This document shows positions 15,586 through 23,592 of a stretch of 64,000 bases of DNA, piece after piece. The notes beneath the pieces were generated by a model. It was not told where the DNA came from. It saw nothing but the letters and a program-made list of their open reading frames with translations, and did no database searches. How positions within the stretch are numbered: the first letter of the stretch is position 1; every line of letters begins with the position of its first letter. Both the position numbers and the translations under genes were made by a program. The DNA is from Ferrimonas sediminicola (GTDB lineage Bacteria; Pseudomonadota; Gammaproteobacteria; Enterobacterales; Shewanellaceae), in the NCBI RefSeq assembly GCF_005116715.1, contig NZ_SWCI01000002.1, positions 449,120 through 513,119 of the forward strand, in the 5' to 3' direction.

Positions 15586-15649
15586 AGCCTTTAGACTTCT
15601 CTATTACTAAAAGGGAATACGACCGGATTTTGGGCAGGGACTTCAAGGC

Positions 15650-15742
15650 TGGGCCTTTCCTACGCCGGTATGATCCGGATCAGGTTCGCGGGTTTTCCAG
15701 TAGGAATCTCAGTATCGGTATCGATACACCCCGAGGCAGAGT
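15650..15742 (-). promoter_or_regulatory. TPP riboswitch (THI box)
   Basis: On the minus strand the conserved parts occur in order: CTCGGGGTG, ACTGAGA, ACCCGCGAACCTGATCCGG and ATCATACCGGCGTAGG, the hallmark of the TPP aptamer. It lies about 65 bp upstream of the receptor start, with an AAAGG ribosome-site candidate just before the ATG. Control of translation or early termination would shut the operon when thiamine pyrophosphate is plentiful. It also supports the thiamine assignment of all four genes downstream. Confidence 0.93.
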
Positions 15743-15857
15743 TCAGTATACCCTGGCCACGGCACCTGAATCCACGCTGAATGGCGTTTACGCGGTTTTT
15801 TTGACCAGCCTGGGGCCGTTTGGCCAGACCCAGAACGCGGCGCGCACAAAAATGGAC

Positions 15858-16256
15858 GGTGTCTGAGTTAGCCGTTTAAGTTAGGCGATGCCTGGGTTTA
15901 ATCGGGCCAGCCCATGTCATGGCACCCTCAAGCATAAATGGCAACCTGGAACACTTTTCAACAGACGCTGGCCCCTGACGTGCGTCAGGGTGACGATGAT
16001 GCGGGTGGTGCAGGAAGCACCCGGTAGCCAGGCTCAGCAGTCATCTGCAGGTTGCTGCCGAGTGGATTCCACCCACTGCGGCGCCTTCCAGCACGGTCAT
16101 GCCGGCGCATGCCAGTATCCAGAGGCTGTTTCGTAAGGGCTTTTTTGGGCCTCCGGGGTCGATTCCGACAGACCTTGGTCCCTGACGTGCGTCAGGATGT
16201 TGCTGAGAACACCAAGAGCAAGGTGGGTTGGTGAGCAACGGTGATTTAAGACACGG
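15858..16256 (+). mobile_element. MITE-like repeat, copy B
   Basis: About 399 bp. Left end GGTGTCTGAGTTAGCCGTT; the right end, read in reverse complement, gives CCGTGTCTTAAATCACCGTT, an imperfect inverted pair (14 of 20). Inside are the GGCCAGCCCATGTCATG module, one full internal unit (from about 15962) and the start of a second (from about 16169, period about 207 bp), then the right module GTTGCTGAGAACACCAAGAGCAA. It carries no gene of its own. It lies between the riboswitch and the ycfL terminator. Confidence 0.75.
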
Positions 16257-16257
16257 C

Positions 16258-16284
16258 CCAAAAAAGCCGCTGAATACAGCGGCT
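16258..16284 (-). terminator. Terminator of the ycfL gene
   Basis: On the minus strand the stem AGCCGCTG / CAGCGGCT (loop TATT) is followed by a TTTTTT run, a complete intrinsic terminator 25 bp beyond the ycfL stop. Confidence 0.85.
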
Positions 16285-16308
16285 CTTCAGCGGGGGACAG
16301 CGTCTGTC

Positions 16309-16701
16309 CTACTCGCCCACCACCCGGCGGACACTGAGCTCGAACTCCAGCGCCCCGGGACTCAGGGCCACCGCACTCACCTGGCGGCGTTCGCCGCCGG
16401 CCAGGTTAATGGCGCGCCAGCCGCGGTTGGCGGACTCCATCTCGGCCCCGCTCTCGTCGAAGAACACGAAGCGATATTGCAGATAGAGGTCGCCGGAGGC
16501 CTTGGAGACCAGGTCAGCCCGCCCCTGCAGGCGGCCGCCCATCAGCGACTTGTGCAGCTGGGTCACGGTCACCTCCCGCGCCAGGCTGGCGTTGTCCACC
16601 TTGATCTTGTCGGCGTCCGAGCGGACCACCAGGCCGGAGGTATTGGTGCTGCAACCGCCCAGAAGCAGGGCAAGCAACAGGGTGGGGATCCAATGACGCA
16701 T
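16309..16701 (-). CDS. ycfL: YcfL-family lipoprotein
   Basis: 130 residues with a lipobox (LLGGCST, Cys17). The mature part is a single beta-rich domain: REVTVTQLHKSLMGGRLQGRADLVSKASGDLYLQYRFVFFD, then WRAINLAGGERRQVSAVALSP, matching DUF1425/YcfL by pattern. In enterobacteria ycfL lies next to lpoB and concerns envelope maintenance, but here no lpoB is present. It runs just after the thioesterase pair, with only 10 bp between, so it is probably the third gene of that operon. Confidence 0.75.
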   Translation of the reverse strand: MRHWIPTLLLALLLGGCSTNTSGLVVRSDADKIKVDNASLAREVTVTQLHKSLMGGRLQGRADLVSKASGDLYLQYRFVFFDESGAEMESANRGWRAINLAGGERRQVSAVALSPGALEFELSVRRVVGE

Positions 16702-16711
16702 GGTGACGCTC

Positions 16712-17143
16712 CTAATCGATAAGGAAGTGGGCTCTCGCGGTGGCGATGGGCTGTTTGCGGTTCGTCTGCCAACAGCTTACCGAAACGTTGGCCACCCGGC
16801 GACCCTGACGGGTGATACGGCACTCGGCGTAGGTTTCCCGGGCGTAGCCGGCACGCAGGTAATCGATGGAGAAGTCGACGATCTTGGGCACCCGGGCGGT
16901 GCGCAGAATCACCATCAACTGGACCATGGCGGACATCTCCATAAAGCCGGCGATGACGCCGCCATGGAGCGCCGGCAGCATCGGGTTGCCCATGTTGTCG
17001 GGGTTGTTGGGCAAACGGAACACCAGCTCCTCGCCCAGCTGCTCGCAGTTCATACCCAGATGCTGGGCATAGGGGATCAGCGCCAGCAGTTCGGTGTAAT
17101 CCTTGTCGGCCACCGCCTGCTGCACTACCGGTTTGATGTTCAT
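16712..17143 (-). CDS. PaaI-family (hotdog-fold) thioesterase
   Basis: 143 residues. The hotdog signature is visible in LPALHGGVIAGFMEMSAMVQL (the HGG motif with a glutamate a few residues on) and the RTARVPKIVDFSIDYLRAG strand pair. Such enzymes hydrolyse acyl-CoA thioesters; the substrate is unknown. The ATG overlaps the stop of the preceding thioesterase gene (ATGA), so the two related enzymes are translated together and probably form a heteromeric or sequential pair. Confidence 0.85.
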   Translation of the reverse strand: MNIKPVVQQAVADKDYTELLALIPYAQHLGMNCEQLGEELVFRLPNNPDNMGNPMLPALHGGVIAGFMEMSAMVQLMVILRTARVPKIVDFSIDYLRAGYARETYAECRITRQGRRVANVSVSCWQTNRKQPIATARAHFLID

Positions 17144-17646
17144 GCCTTCTCCTCCCCCAGCAGCGCGGCTCGAAACGCTTCGGTGACCAGTTCAGGACCG
17201 ATTCTCATGAAGGAGCACACCACCTGAGCGATGGGATCGTCGATGGACTCCTGGTAGGCGATGCCCCGGGTAAAGGCCACCGACGAGGTGAGTTTGAAGC
17301 ACTCCACCATGGCGTACACCGGCTGGTCCGGTTTGGCGGCCTTCATGTAATCCACCCGGAGATCCAGGGTGGGGCACAGCTCCAACTGCTCCTCTTTGGC
17401 GAAGATGGCGCAGATCACCGCCGCACCTGAAGCGGTGTCCATCAGGGTGGTGATCACCCCGCCGTGGAGCACCTTGGATTCGGGGTAACCTACCAGTTCG
17501 GGTTCGTAGGGCAGGCACAGAAGCACATGGTGCTCACTGGCTTCCAGGCAGTCGATCTTGAGCTTGCGGCACTGCGCCAGCTCATTGACAAACCGACCGG
17601 CCAGATCGGTCAGGGGGAAAAATTCAGGGTTAACAGGTTGCATCAC
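17140..17646 (-). CDS. PaaI-family (hotdog-fold) thioesterase
   Basis: 168 residues. The hotdog signature appears as VLHGGVITTLMDTASGAAVIC, where the Asp of MDTASG is the usual catalytic acid, followed by CPTLDLRVDYMKAAKPDQPVYA. The N-terminal extension PEFFPLTDLAGRFVNELAQCRKLKI is common in this subgroup. It is the first gene of a likely operon with a second thioesterase (4-bp overlap) and ycfL. The paired layout also occurs in other Alteromonadales as far as I recall; the substrate is not known. Confidence 0.85.
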   Translation of the reverse strand: MMQPVNPEFFPLTDLAGRFVNELAQCRKLKIDCLEASEHHVLLCLPYEPELVGYPESKVLHGGVITTLMDTASGAAVICAIFAKEEQLELCPTLDLRVDYMKAAKPDQPVYAMVECFKLTSSVAFTRGIAYQESIDDPIAQVVCSFMRIGPELVTEAFRAALLGEEKA

Positions 17647-18078
17647 AGTGGTTGAAGTTCCTTATCGTTTGCTCACTACCTCTGGCACCCCGGGGCGCCA
17701 TCGAAGCAACGTCAGTGTGCTTTTCTGCCCTTAAAACAGGGGTCAAGACAGCTGTTAAGGATATCACTGAAGATGATTTACCGCTATTTGCCACCGATTC
17801 CCCCAGCCTGCCACTGGAAATCTATCGCTCCAGCGCCAGCGAAACGGCTCTGCGGCCATCCTCTCCTAGCCCAACGGGCCAACAGCTGCCGGCACAGGGC
17901 CTTCAACTGGGCGGCCACGGACCACCAGTCCCTTGCCCTCCAGCAGCGGACGGTAGGCTCCTGGCCCGCCTGATCGCCGCCCAGTTGACGCCCAAGGCTT
18001 CCCATTTGCCGCCGACGGATCTACAGTCGACCTAAGGGATTAATTTTTAGTCTGTTATTGTGAAATGGAGCGCCCCCT
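17647..18078. other. 432-bp gap, no convincing gene
   Basis: Promoter space for the leftward thioesterase operon and the rightward GST gene. Short open frames exist on both strands (66 codons on plus from 17773, 73 codons on minus from 18005), with Trp/Arg/Cys-rich translations and no ribosome site. I do not call them. An AT-rich part (18035-18065) precedes the GST gene. Confidence 0.4.
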
Positions 18079-18996
18079 ATGTCCCAGCCGCTGATCCTGC
18101 ATCACTACGCGCTGTCCCCCTTCTCCGAGAAGATTCGGCTGATTCTGGGGGCCTCGGGGTTGCCGTGGCACTCCCTGCTGGTCTCCCCCCTGCCCCCACG
18201 CCCCGCTACCGACCCGCTGACCGGGGGCTACCGGCGTATCCCGGTGGCCCAGCTTGGGGCAGACCTGATCTGTGACAGCGAACTGATCGCAGAGGAGATC
18301 AGCGCCCTGGCCCAACAGCCCACCCTGGCCCCGTCGGCCAGCGACCGTCCGGCCCGGGAGTTCACCGCCTTCGCCGAGTCATCGCTGTTTTTCGATGCGG
18401 TCACCTCGGTGCCGCCCAGGCGGGCGCTGCATCAACTCAGGCAGCACCTGTCGCTGTGGGATACCGCCCGCTTCATCTGGGACCGGCTGGGGATCGCCCG
18501 GGAAACCGGCCGCCGTGAGCCCCTGGCCCAGGTGGCCCGGCGCTTTCGGCAGCGGTTAACCGACATCGAGGAGACCCTGCAGGGCCCCTACCTGTTCGGT
18601 AACCAGCCCGGTCACCCGGACTTCGCCCTCTACCACCCGCTGTGGTTTGTGGTCAACGTGGGCGGGGAGCCGCTGCCACCCCGGCTGCCACGGCTGACTC
18701 AGTGGTACCAGCAGATGAGCGCCTTTGGCCATGGTCAGCCCCGCGACATCCGCGGCCGCGAGGCCCTGTCGCTGGCCGCCGTCAGTCAGCCCCGCCCTCT
18801 CCCGCCGACGGCGCTGGATCATCCGGATATCGGCAAATCGGTGAGAATCACCCCGGGCGACTACGCCAGGGTCGCAACCCTAGGAACCCTGGCGGGCGTC
18901 ACCGAGCAGCGCTGGATCCTGCGCCGGCAGACCCGGAGGTTCGACGCCGTCCACGTCCACTTCCCCCGTCAGGGCTACCATTACAAAGTCGCATAA
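18079..18996 (+). CDS. Glutathione S-transferase family protein
   Basis: 305 residues, longer than the usual 200-230. The N-terminal thioredoxin-like domain is clear: LILHHYALSPFSEKIRLILGASGLPWHSLLV (the SPFSEK stretch holds the expected glutathione-site residues), RRIPVAQLGADLICDSELIAEEI. An all-helical domain follows, with GPYLFGNQPGHPDFALYHPLWFV. The last ~75 residues (after RGREALSLAAVSQ) form an extra beta-rich segment not found in plain GSTs. The partner substrate is unknown. MITE copy C begins 6 bp after the stop. Confidence 0.85.
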   Translation: MSQPLILHHYALSPFSEKIRLILGASGLPWHSLLVSPLPPRPATDPLTGGYRRIPVAQLGADLICDSELIAEEISALAQQPTLAPSASDRPAREFTAFAESSLFFDAVTSVPPRRALHQLRQHLSLWDTARFIWDRLGIARETGRREPLAQVARRFRQRLTDIEETLQGPYLFGNQPGHPDFALYHPLWFVVNVGGEPLPPRLPRLTQWYQQMSAFGHGQPRDIRGREALSLAAVSQPRPLPPTALDHPDIGKSVRITPGDYARVATLGTLAGVTEQRWILRRQTRRFDAVHVHFPRQGYHYKVA

Positions 18997-19001
18997 AAAT
19001 C

Positions 19002-19618
19002 GCTGTGTCTGGGTTGGCTGTTGAAGTAAGGCGATGCCTTGGTTTAACCGGGCCAGCCCATGTGATGACATACTCAAGCAAAACTCGGGACTTGGTGCTC
19101 ATTTCGACAGCCCCTGGACCCTGACGTGCGTCAGGGTGACCATGGTGCGTGTGATGCAGGGCGCTCCCGGCAGCCAGGCTCAGCAGTCATTCTCGGGTTG
19201 CCACAGAGTGGATTCCACCCACTGCGGCCCCCGCCAGCACGGTCATGCCGGCGCATGCCGGTATCCAAAGGCTGTGCCTGGAAGAGTGTTGTGGGCCTCC
19301 AGGGAGGATGTCGACAGCCCCTGGACCCTGACGTGCGTCAGGGTGCGTGTGGTGCAGGGCGCTCCCGGCAGCCAGGCTCAGCAGTCATTCTCGGGTTGCT
19401 ACAGAGTGGATTCCACCCACTGCGGCCCCCGCCAGCACGGTCATGCCGGCGCATGCCGGTATCCAGAGGCTGTGCCTGCAAGGGCTTTGGGGAGCCTCTA
19501 GGATCGACGTCGACAGACGGTGATTGCTGACCGTCTTCTGGATGACGATTGACAGGGTGTTGCTGAGAGCAACAAGAGCAGGGTTGGTGGGTGAACAACG
19601 GTTATTTAAGGCTCAGCC
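19002..19618 (+). mobile_element. MITE-like repeat, copy C (two tandem internal units)
   Basis: About 617 bp. Left end GCTGTGTCTGGGTTGGCTGTTG; right end in reverse complement GGCTGAGCCTTAAATAACCGTTG. Internal units start at 19106 and 19313 (period 207 bp) and are nearly identical, each with CCTGACGTGCGTCAGG, CAGCAGTCATTCTCGGGTTG and the hairpin CGGTCATGCCGGCGCATGCC. The right module (GTTGCTGAGAGCAACAAGAGCAG) matches copy B. The element fills the space between the GST gene and the hinT terminator and contains no gene. Confidence 0.75.
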
Positions 19619-19621
19619 TAA

Positions 19622-19646
19622 CAAAGGGGAGCCTCAGGCTCCCCTC
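19622..19646 (-). terminator. Terminator of hinT
   Basis: Stem GGGGAGCC / GGCTCCCC with loop TCA; on the minus strand it is followed by TTTGTT. It lies 10 bp past the hinT stop. Confidence 0.8.
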
Positions 19647-19655
19647 GGTCGATCA

Positions 19656-20006
19656 TTACACCGCCAGCATCGGACCCAGGGGCTTGCCCCCCAGCAGGTG
19701 CATATGGATGTGAAACACCTCCTGACCGCCATGCTGATTGCAGTTGATGATCAAGCGGTAGCCATCCTCATCGATGCCCGCTTCCTTGGCCAGCTTGGCG
19801 GCCACGGTCACCATTCGTCCCAGGGCCGGCTCATCGGCCGCCTTGACGTCATTGATGGTGGGGATCAGGGTGTTGGGCACGATCAGCAGGTGGTGGGGCG
19901 CCTTGGGACTGATGTCCCTGAACGCGGTGACCAGATCGTCCTGGTAGAGGATCTCGGTGGGGATCTCACGACGGATAATTTTGGAAAAGATGGTTTCTTC
20001 GGCCAT
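19656..20006 (-). CDS. hinT: HIT-family purine nucleoside phosphoramidase
   Basis: 116 residues, the normal HinT length. The signature HIHMH (H99, H101, H103) with the preceding GGQEVFH is intact; the start [24 protein letters not shown] is typical. HinT hydrolyses AMP-lysine and adenosine phosphoramidates in the cytoplasm. Single gene with its own terminator; the 160 bp to the divergent M61 peptidase gene hold the promoters. Confidence 0.95.
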   Translation of the reverse strand: MAEETIFSKIIRREIPTEILYQDDLVTAFRDISPKAPHHLLIVPNTLIPTINDVKAADEPALGRMVTVAAKLAKEAGIDEDGYRLIINCNQHGGQEVFHIHMHLLGGKPLGPMLAV

Positions 20007-20167
20007 TTTACAGGCTCCGGCTAGTCGGTTTTGTCCAAGAATCTCAGTATACTTGGCAAATCAGAGTTAGGGAAACCACGGTATCGGGAAACAGTCGACC
20101 CTGTGCCCGCTCCCCAGGGAGTTCAACGGTTTCCCTCAAGGACCGCGTCCGTTCCGCACACCGGACC

Positions 20168-21949
20168 ATGCCAAAGGATACCAAATTCATGCTTCTCTAC
20201 CGCATCAGCCCCGTCGATCCCCACGCCCACCTGTTCGAAGTCAGCATCGAGACCGGCCCGGCCCACCCCGGCCAGCGCTTCTCCCTGCCCAGCTGGATCC
20301 CCGGCAGCTACATGGTACGGGATTTCGCCCGCAACCTAATCCAGGTCGAGGGCACCGATGGCGACCGCCCCGTCCGCCTGGCCCAGCTGGACAAGCAGCG
20401 CTGGCAGTTGGAGGAGGATTGCGACCAGTTGGTGATCCGCTACCGGGTCTACGCCTGGGACCTGTCGGTGCGCAGCGCCCACCTGGACCAGACCCATGGC
20501 TTCTTCAACGGCACCAGCGTCTTCCTCAAAGTGGAGGGCCGCGAAGGGGAGCCGGTGCAGTTGGAGATTCAACCGCCTCAGGGCGAGGGCTACGGCGACT
20601 GGCGGGTAGCCACTGCCATGCCCCTGGCCTCGGGCACCGAGCGTTACGCCTTCGGCCGCTACCAGGCCAGCGACTACGACGAGCTTATCGACCATCCGGT
20701 GGAGATGGGCACCTTCACCCTGGCCAGCTTCCGGGCCCGGGGGGTGCAACACGACCTGGTGCTGACCGGTCGCCACTGGGCGGACACCGACCGCATCTGC
20801 GCCGACCTGACCAAGATCTGCGAAACCGAGATCGACCTGTTCGGCGGCAGCGCCCCCTACGACTACTACCTGTTCATGACCATGGTGCTGGGCGAGGGTT
20901 TCGGCGGCCTGGAGCACCGCGCCTCCACCGCCCTGGTGTGTGGGCGCGGCGACCTGCCCGCCACCGGCGAAACCGAGATGACCGAGGGGTACCGCACCTT
21001 CCTGTCCCTCTGTTCCCACGAGTATTTCCACAACTGGAACGTCAAGCGGATCAAGCCCGCCCGCTTCGTCCCCTACGAGCTGGATCAGGAGAGTTATACC
21101 CGCCAGCTGTGGGCCTACGAGGGGGTCACCTCCTACTACGACGATTGGCTGACCTACCGGGCCGGCTGTGTCGACCGGGACACCTACCTGACCATGCTGG
21201 GGGAGCTGATGACCCGGGTCACCCGAGGCAGCGGTCGCTTCAAGCAGAGCCTGAGCGACAGCTCCTTCAACGCCTGGACCAAGTTCTACAAGCAGGATGA
21301 GAACGCCCAGAACGCCATCGTCAGCTACTACACCAAGGGGGCGATGTTTGCCCTGTTCCTCGACCTCTCCATCCGCAAGGAGACCGGTGGCCGCCACAAT
21401 CTCGACCAGCTGATGCAGCGGTTGTGGCAGGAGTTCGGCCTCAAGGGGATCGGCACCGAGGATGACACTCACCAGCGTATCGTCAGTGAACTGATCGGCC
21501 GCGATGCCGGCGACCTGTTCGCCTGGCTCGATCGCACCGAGGATCTGCCCCTGGCACCGCTGCTGGCGGAGTTCGGCGTCGAGCTCAGCCAGCGCAGCGC
21601 CACCTCCAACAGTGACAAGGGCGGCACCCGCGGCGAGGGGCTGGCGGTCGAGTTGGGCGCCAAATACAACACCGCCGCCGTCGGGGTGACCATCGCCAAT
21701 GTCGCCGAAGGCGGGGACGCCCACCGCCTGGGCCTGGCCGCCGGTGACAACCTCATCGCCGTGGACGGCCTGCAGGTGGGCAGTGATCTGGACAAACGGC
21801 TCAACCGCTACGGCGCCGGCGCCCGCCTGAGCTGCCACTGGTTCCGCCGCGATGAGCTGATGAGCGGTACCCTGACCCTGACCCCGGCACGCCACACCAC
21901 CAGCGTGCTGACGGTCACCGACGAGGGGAAGCTGGCTGGGTGGCTGTGA
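20168..21949 (+). CDS. M61-family metallopeptidase with PDZ domain
   Basis: 593 residues. An N-terminal beta domain (LPSWIPGSYMVRDFARN is strongly conserved in the family) leads to a gluzincin catalytic core with HEYFH (zinc HExxH) and the downstream WAYEGVTSYYDD carrying the third ligand Glu. A C-terminal PDZ domain begins near GVTIANVAEGGDAHRLGLAAGDNLIAVDG. M61 enzymes (glycyl aminopeptidase type) prefer Gly/Ala at the N-terminus. No signal peptide, so it is cytoplasmic. A second in-frame ATG lies seven codons on (MLLYRIS). Confidence 0.92.
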   Translation: MPKDTKFMLLYRISPVDPHAHLFEVSIETGPAHPGQRFSLPSWIPGSYMVRDFARNLIQVEGTDGDRPVRLAQLDKQRWQLEEDCDQLVIRYRVYAWDLSVRSAHLDQTHGFFNGTSVFLKVEGREGEPVQLEIQPPQGEGYGDWRVATAMPLASGTERYAFGRYQASDYDELIDHPVEMGTFTLASFRARGVQHDLVLTGRHWADTDRICADLTKICETEIDLFGGSAPYDYYLFMTMVLGEGFGGLEHRASTALVCGRGDLPATGETEMTEGYRTFLSLCSHEYFHNWNVKRIKPARFVPYELDQESYTRQLWAYEGVTSYYDDWLTYRAGCVDRDTYLTMLGELMTRVTRGSGRFKQSLSDSSFNAWTKFYKQDENAQNAIVSYYTKGAMFALFLDLSIRKETGGRHNLDQLMQRLWQEFGLKGIGTEDDTHQRIVSELIGRDAGDLFAWLDRTEDLPLAPLLAEFGVELSQRSATSNSDKGGTRGEGLAVELGAKYNTAAVGVTIANVAEGGDAHRLGLAAGDNLIAVDGLQVGSDLDKRLNRYGAGARLSCHWFRRDELMSGTLTLTPARHTTSVLTVTDEGKLAGWL

Positions 21950-21973
21950 TCCCCATCGGCGGCGAAGCCTGAG

Positions 21974-22537
21974 ATGATCCTCGACCAGTTTCACCAGTGT
22001 CTGGCAAAGCTGGGGGCCGATGCCGGCGCCCTCTTGGCCCACCAAGGACGCTGCCAGCCGCTGAAGCTGGAGGCGGGCGCGGTGCTGCTGCCCCAGGGGG
22101 CGAACCAGAGTTCGGCGTTCTTCCTCGGCAGCGGAGTGCTCCGGGCCTGCCACTACTCCAGCGAAGGCCAGGAGCACATCAAGGAGTTCTACCTGCCCGG
22201 CGAGCTGTGCCTCCTCTACGCCAGCTGGCTGGATGGCCGGCCCACCGAGTACCAGCTGGAGGCCCTAACCCGGGTCGAGGTGCTGAAGCTGCCCCTGGCG
22301 CTGCTGGACCTGCCCCAGTGGCAGGGGGTCTGCCGGGCGCTGATGAGGCAGCAACTGCTCTACAAGGAGGAGAAGGAGGCGTTCTTCCTGCTCAACACCC
22401 CCCAGGAGCGCTACCAGGCCCTGCTGAGCCGCTGGCCTCAGTGGGTCGAGCAGATCAGCCAGGCACAACTGGCCCGCTACATCGGCATCAGCCCCATCAG
22501 CCTGTCACGAATTCGCCGGCGCATTAACCAAGGTTAA
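21974..22537 (+). CDS. Crp/Fnr-family transcriptional regulator
   Basis: 187 residues. The cNMP-binding beta-roll covers about 25-115 (LEAGAVLLPQGANQSSAFFLGSGVLRACHYSSEGQEHIKEFYLPGELCLLYASWL), then a long helix and a short C-terminal HTH (ISQAQLARYIGISPISLSRIRRRINQG). The protein is shorter than Crp, and the glycine-glutamate phosphate-binding pattern of true cAMP binders is not obvious, so the ligand is unknown. The start follows the M61 gene by 24 bp, so the two are probably cotranscribed. Confidence 0.85.
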   Translation: MILDQFHQCLAKLGADAGALLAHQGRCQPLKLEAGAVLLPQGANQSSAFFLGSGVLRACHYSSEGQEHIKEFYLPGELCLLYASWLDGRPTEYQLEALTRVEVLKLPLALLDLPQWQGVCRALMRQQLLYKEEKEAFFLLNTPQERYQALLSRWPQWVEQISQAQLARYIGISPISLSRIRRRINQG

Positions 22538-22595
22538 TGCCGCCCGGCGGCCATCGACGGAAACTGGCGCCATCCCACGATGACCCGGAGTCCTG

Positions 22596-23141
22596 ATGTC
22601 GCCGTTTTTACTGTCCCAATTGCTGGTTGGCGTCGCCATCCTGCTGGATATCGCCTCGTTCCAGTTCCGCCAGCGGCGGCACATTCTGCTGTGCCTCTGT
22701 GTCTCCACCCTGCTCACCGCCCTCCACTTCCTGCTGCTGCATCACTGGACCGCCGCCGGACTGATGTTGCTGGCCAGCAGCCGCTTTGCCCTGAGCATTC
22801 GCACCACCTCGCCTCGGTGGCAGTGGCTGTTTGTGGTGCTGGGACTGGGGGTGATGGCCGCCACCTGGGGTGGCCTGCCGAGCCTGCTCAGCGGGCTCGG
22901 CAGCACCATTCAGACCATCGCCGCCTTCCGCCCCTGTGATCGGCAGCTCAGGCTGACCATGCTGCTGGGGATCAGCTTCTGGCTGGCCCACAACCTGCTG
23001 GTGGGCTCGCCGATGGCTGTGGCGATGGAGTCACTGTTCATCCTGTCCAACCTGGTAGGATACTGGCGCCACTACGGCGTGCCATTTTCAGATCGCAGGC
23101 CCCGTCCCCGCGCCGCTGCGCCGAAGCGGGAGGCCGCCTGA
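22596..23141 (+). CDS. ygjV: YgjV-family inner-membrane protein
   Basis: 181 residues, five to six membrane segments, starting FLLSQLLVGVAILLDIASFQFRQRR. The family marks are the FQFRQRRHILLCL stretch, ALHFLLLHHWTAAGLMLLASSRF and the short basic tail (SDRRPRPRAAAPKREAA). The CGGAG site six bases before ATG supports the start. YgjV function is unknown. It lies 58 bp after the Crp-like regulator gene and may be its target or operon partner. Confidence 0.8.
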   Translation: MSPFLLSQLLVGVAILLDIASFQFRQRRHILLCLCVSTLLTALHFLLLHHWTAAGLMLLASSRFALSIRTTSPRWQWLFVVLGLGVMAATWGGLPSLLSGLGSTIQTIAAFRPCDRQLRLTMLLGISFWLAHNLLVGSPMAVAMESLFILSNLVGYWRHYGVPFSDRRPRPRAAAPKREAA

Positions 23142-23363
23142 TGACCGACGGCTGAGGCATCAGCCGCTTTTCTGCCCGGCTGCCAACCTGATTGTCCGAA
23201 CGTTGCGTTCGGAAATAGTGTTTGTGAACTCGATGGCGATCATCAGTCAATTTTGGTACAAATCAGGTAGCAGGTTCTGCAGCCACGAAAACTGAACACA
23301 GCTCGACTGGCAATTTTCGCCGGTGCGCCCATACTTGAGTTCAGTAGGTTAAGGAGGTGACTG
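23142..23363. other. 222-bp gap upstream of the small gene
   Basis: Contains the palindrome TCCGAACGTTGCGTTCGGA (23196-23214) and an AT-rich part. These are probably the ygjV terminator region and the promoter of the 57-residue protein gene. No other gene seen. Confidence 0.4.
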
Positions 23364-23537
23364 ATGCAGTCCAGAACTCAACTCAATGCCCTGTTACACA
23401 AGCGCTTTAAAGACGCCCAGTCCATCTCGGACCTGAGGGAGCGACTGCGCGATGTCGAAGAGGAGCTGCATCAGGTGTTTGCCGATGAGCTGGCGCAGTT
23501 CATTACGCCCGAAGAGGAGCAGAAGAGAGTCTCCTGA
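23364..23537 (+). CDS. Small 57-residue charged protein
   Basis: The translation begins MQSRTQLNALLHKRFKDAQ and ends PEEEQKRVS, nearly all helix-forming and charged with a heptad-like pattern. A perfect Shine-Dalgarno (AAGGAGGTGA, 23351-23360) precedes the ATG, and an intrinsic terminator follows the stop by 10 bp. Together these strongly support a real gene despite its size. No family recognised. Confidence 0.75.
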   Translation: MQSRTQLNALLHKRFKDAQSISDLRERLRDVEEELHQVFADELAQFITPEEEQKRVS

Positions 23538-23547
23538 CCCGGGAACC

Positions 23548-23576
23548 GACAACGCCTCGCTGAGCGAGGCGTTGTC
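23548..23576 (+). terminator. Intrinsic terminator
   Basis: Perfect 13-bp stem GACAACGCCTCGC / GCGAGGCGTTGTC with loop TGA, directly after the small gene. It also lies just past the stop of the convergent gene at 23593 and may serve both. Confidence 0.85.
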
Positions 23577-23592
23577 GTCTGTGACAGAGACC

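Noticed and set aside
13456-15594. A 712-codon open frame on the plus strand opposite the TonB receptor gene
   Set aside because: Val/Gly/Gln-rich mirror of the receptor gene; high GC keeps the antisense frame open. The minus-strand receptor has all family motifs.
17773-18005. Short frames on both strands between the thioesterase and GST genes
   Set aside because: No ribosome sites, Trp/Arg/Cys-rich translations, no recognised similarity; more likely non-coding.
19034-19530. Open frames of 130-155 codons inside the repeat copy C
   Set aside because: They arise from the repeat units (the 'HAGACRYPEAV' / 'WIPAxAGMT' strings) and are classic false genes.
20336-22177. A 613-codon antisense frame opposite the M61 peptidase gene
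   Set aside because: Same reason; the plus-strand peptidase has HEYFH and a PDZ domain.
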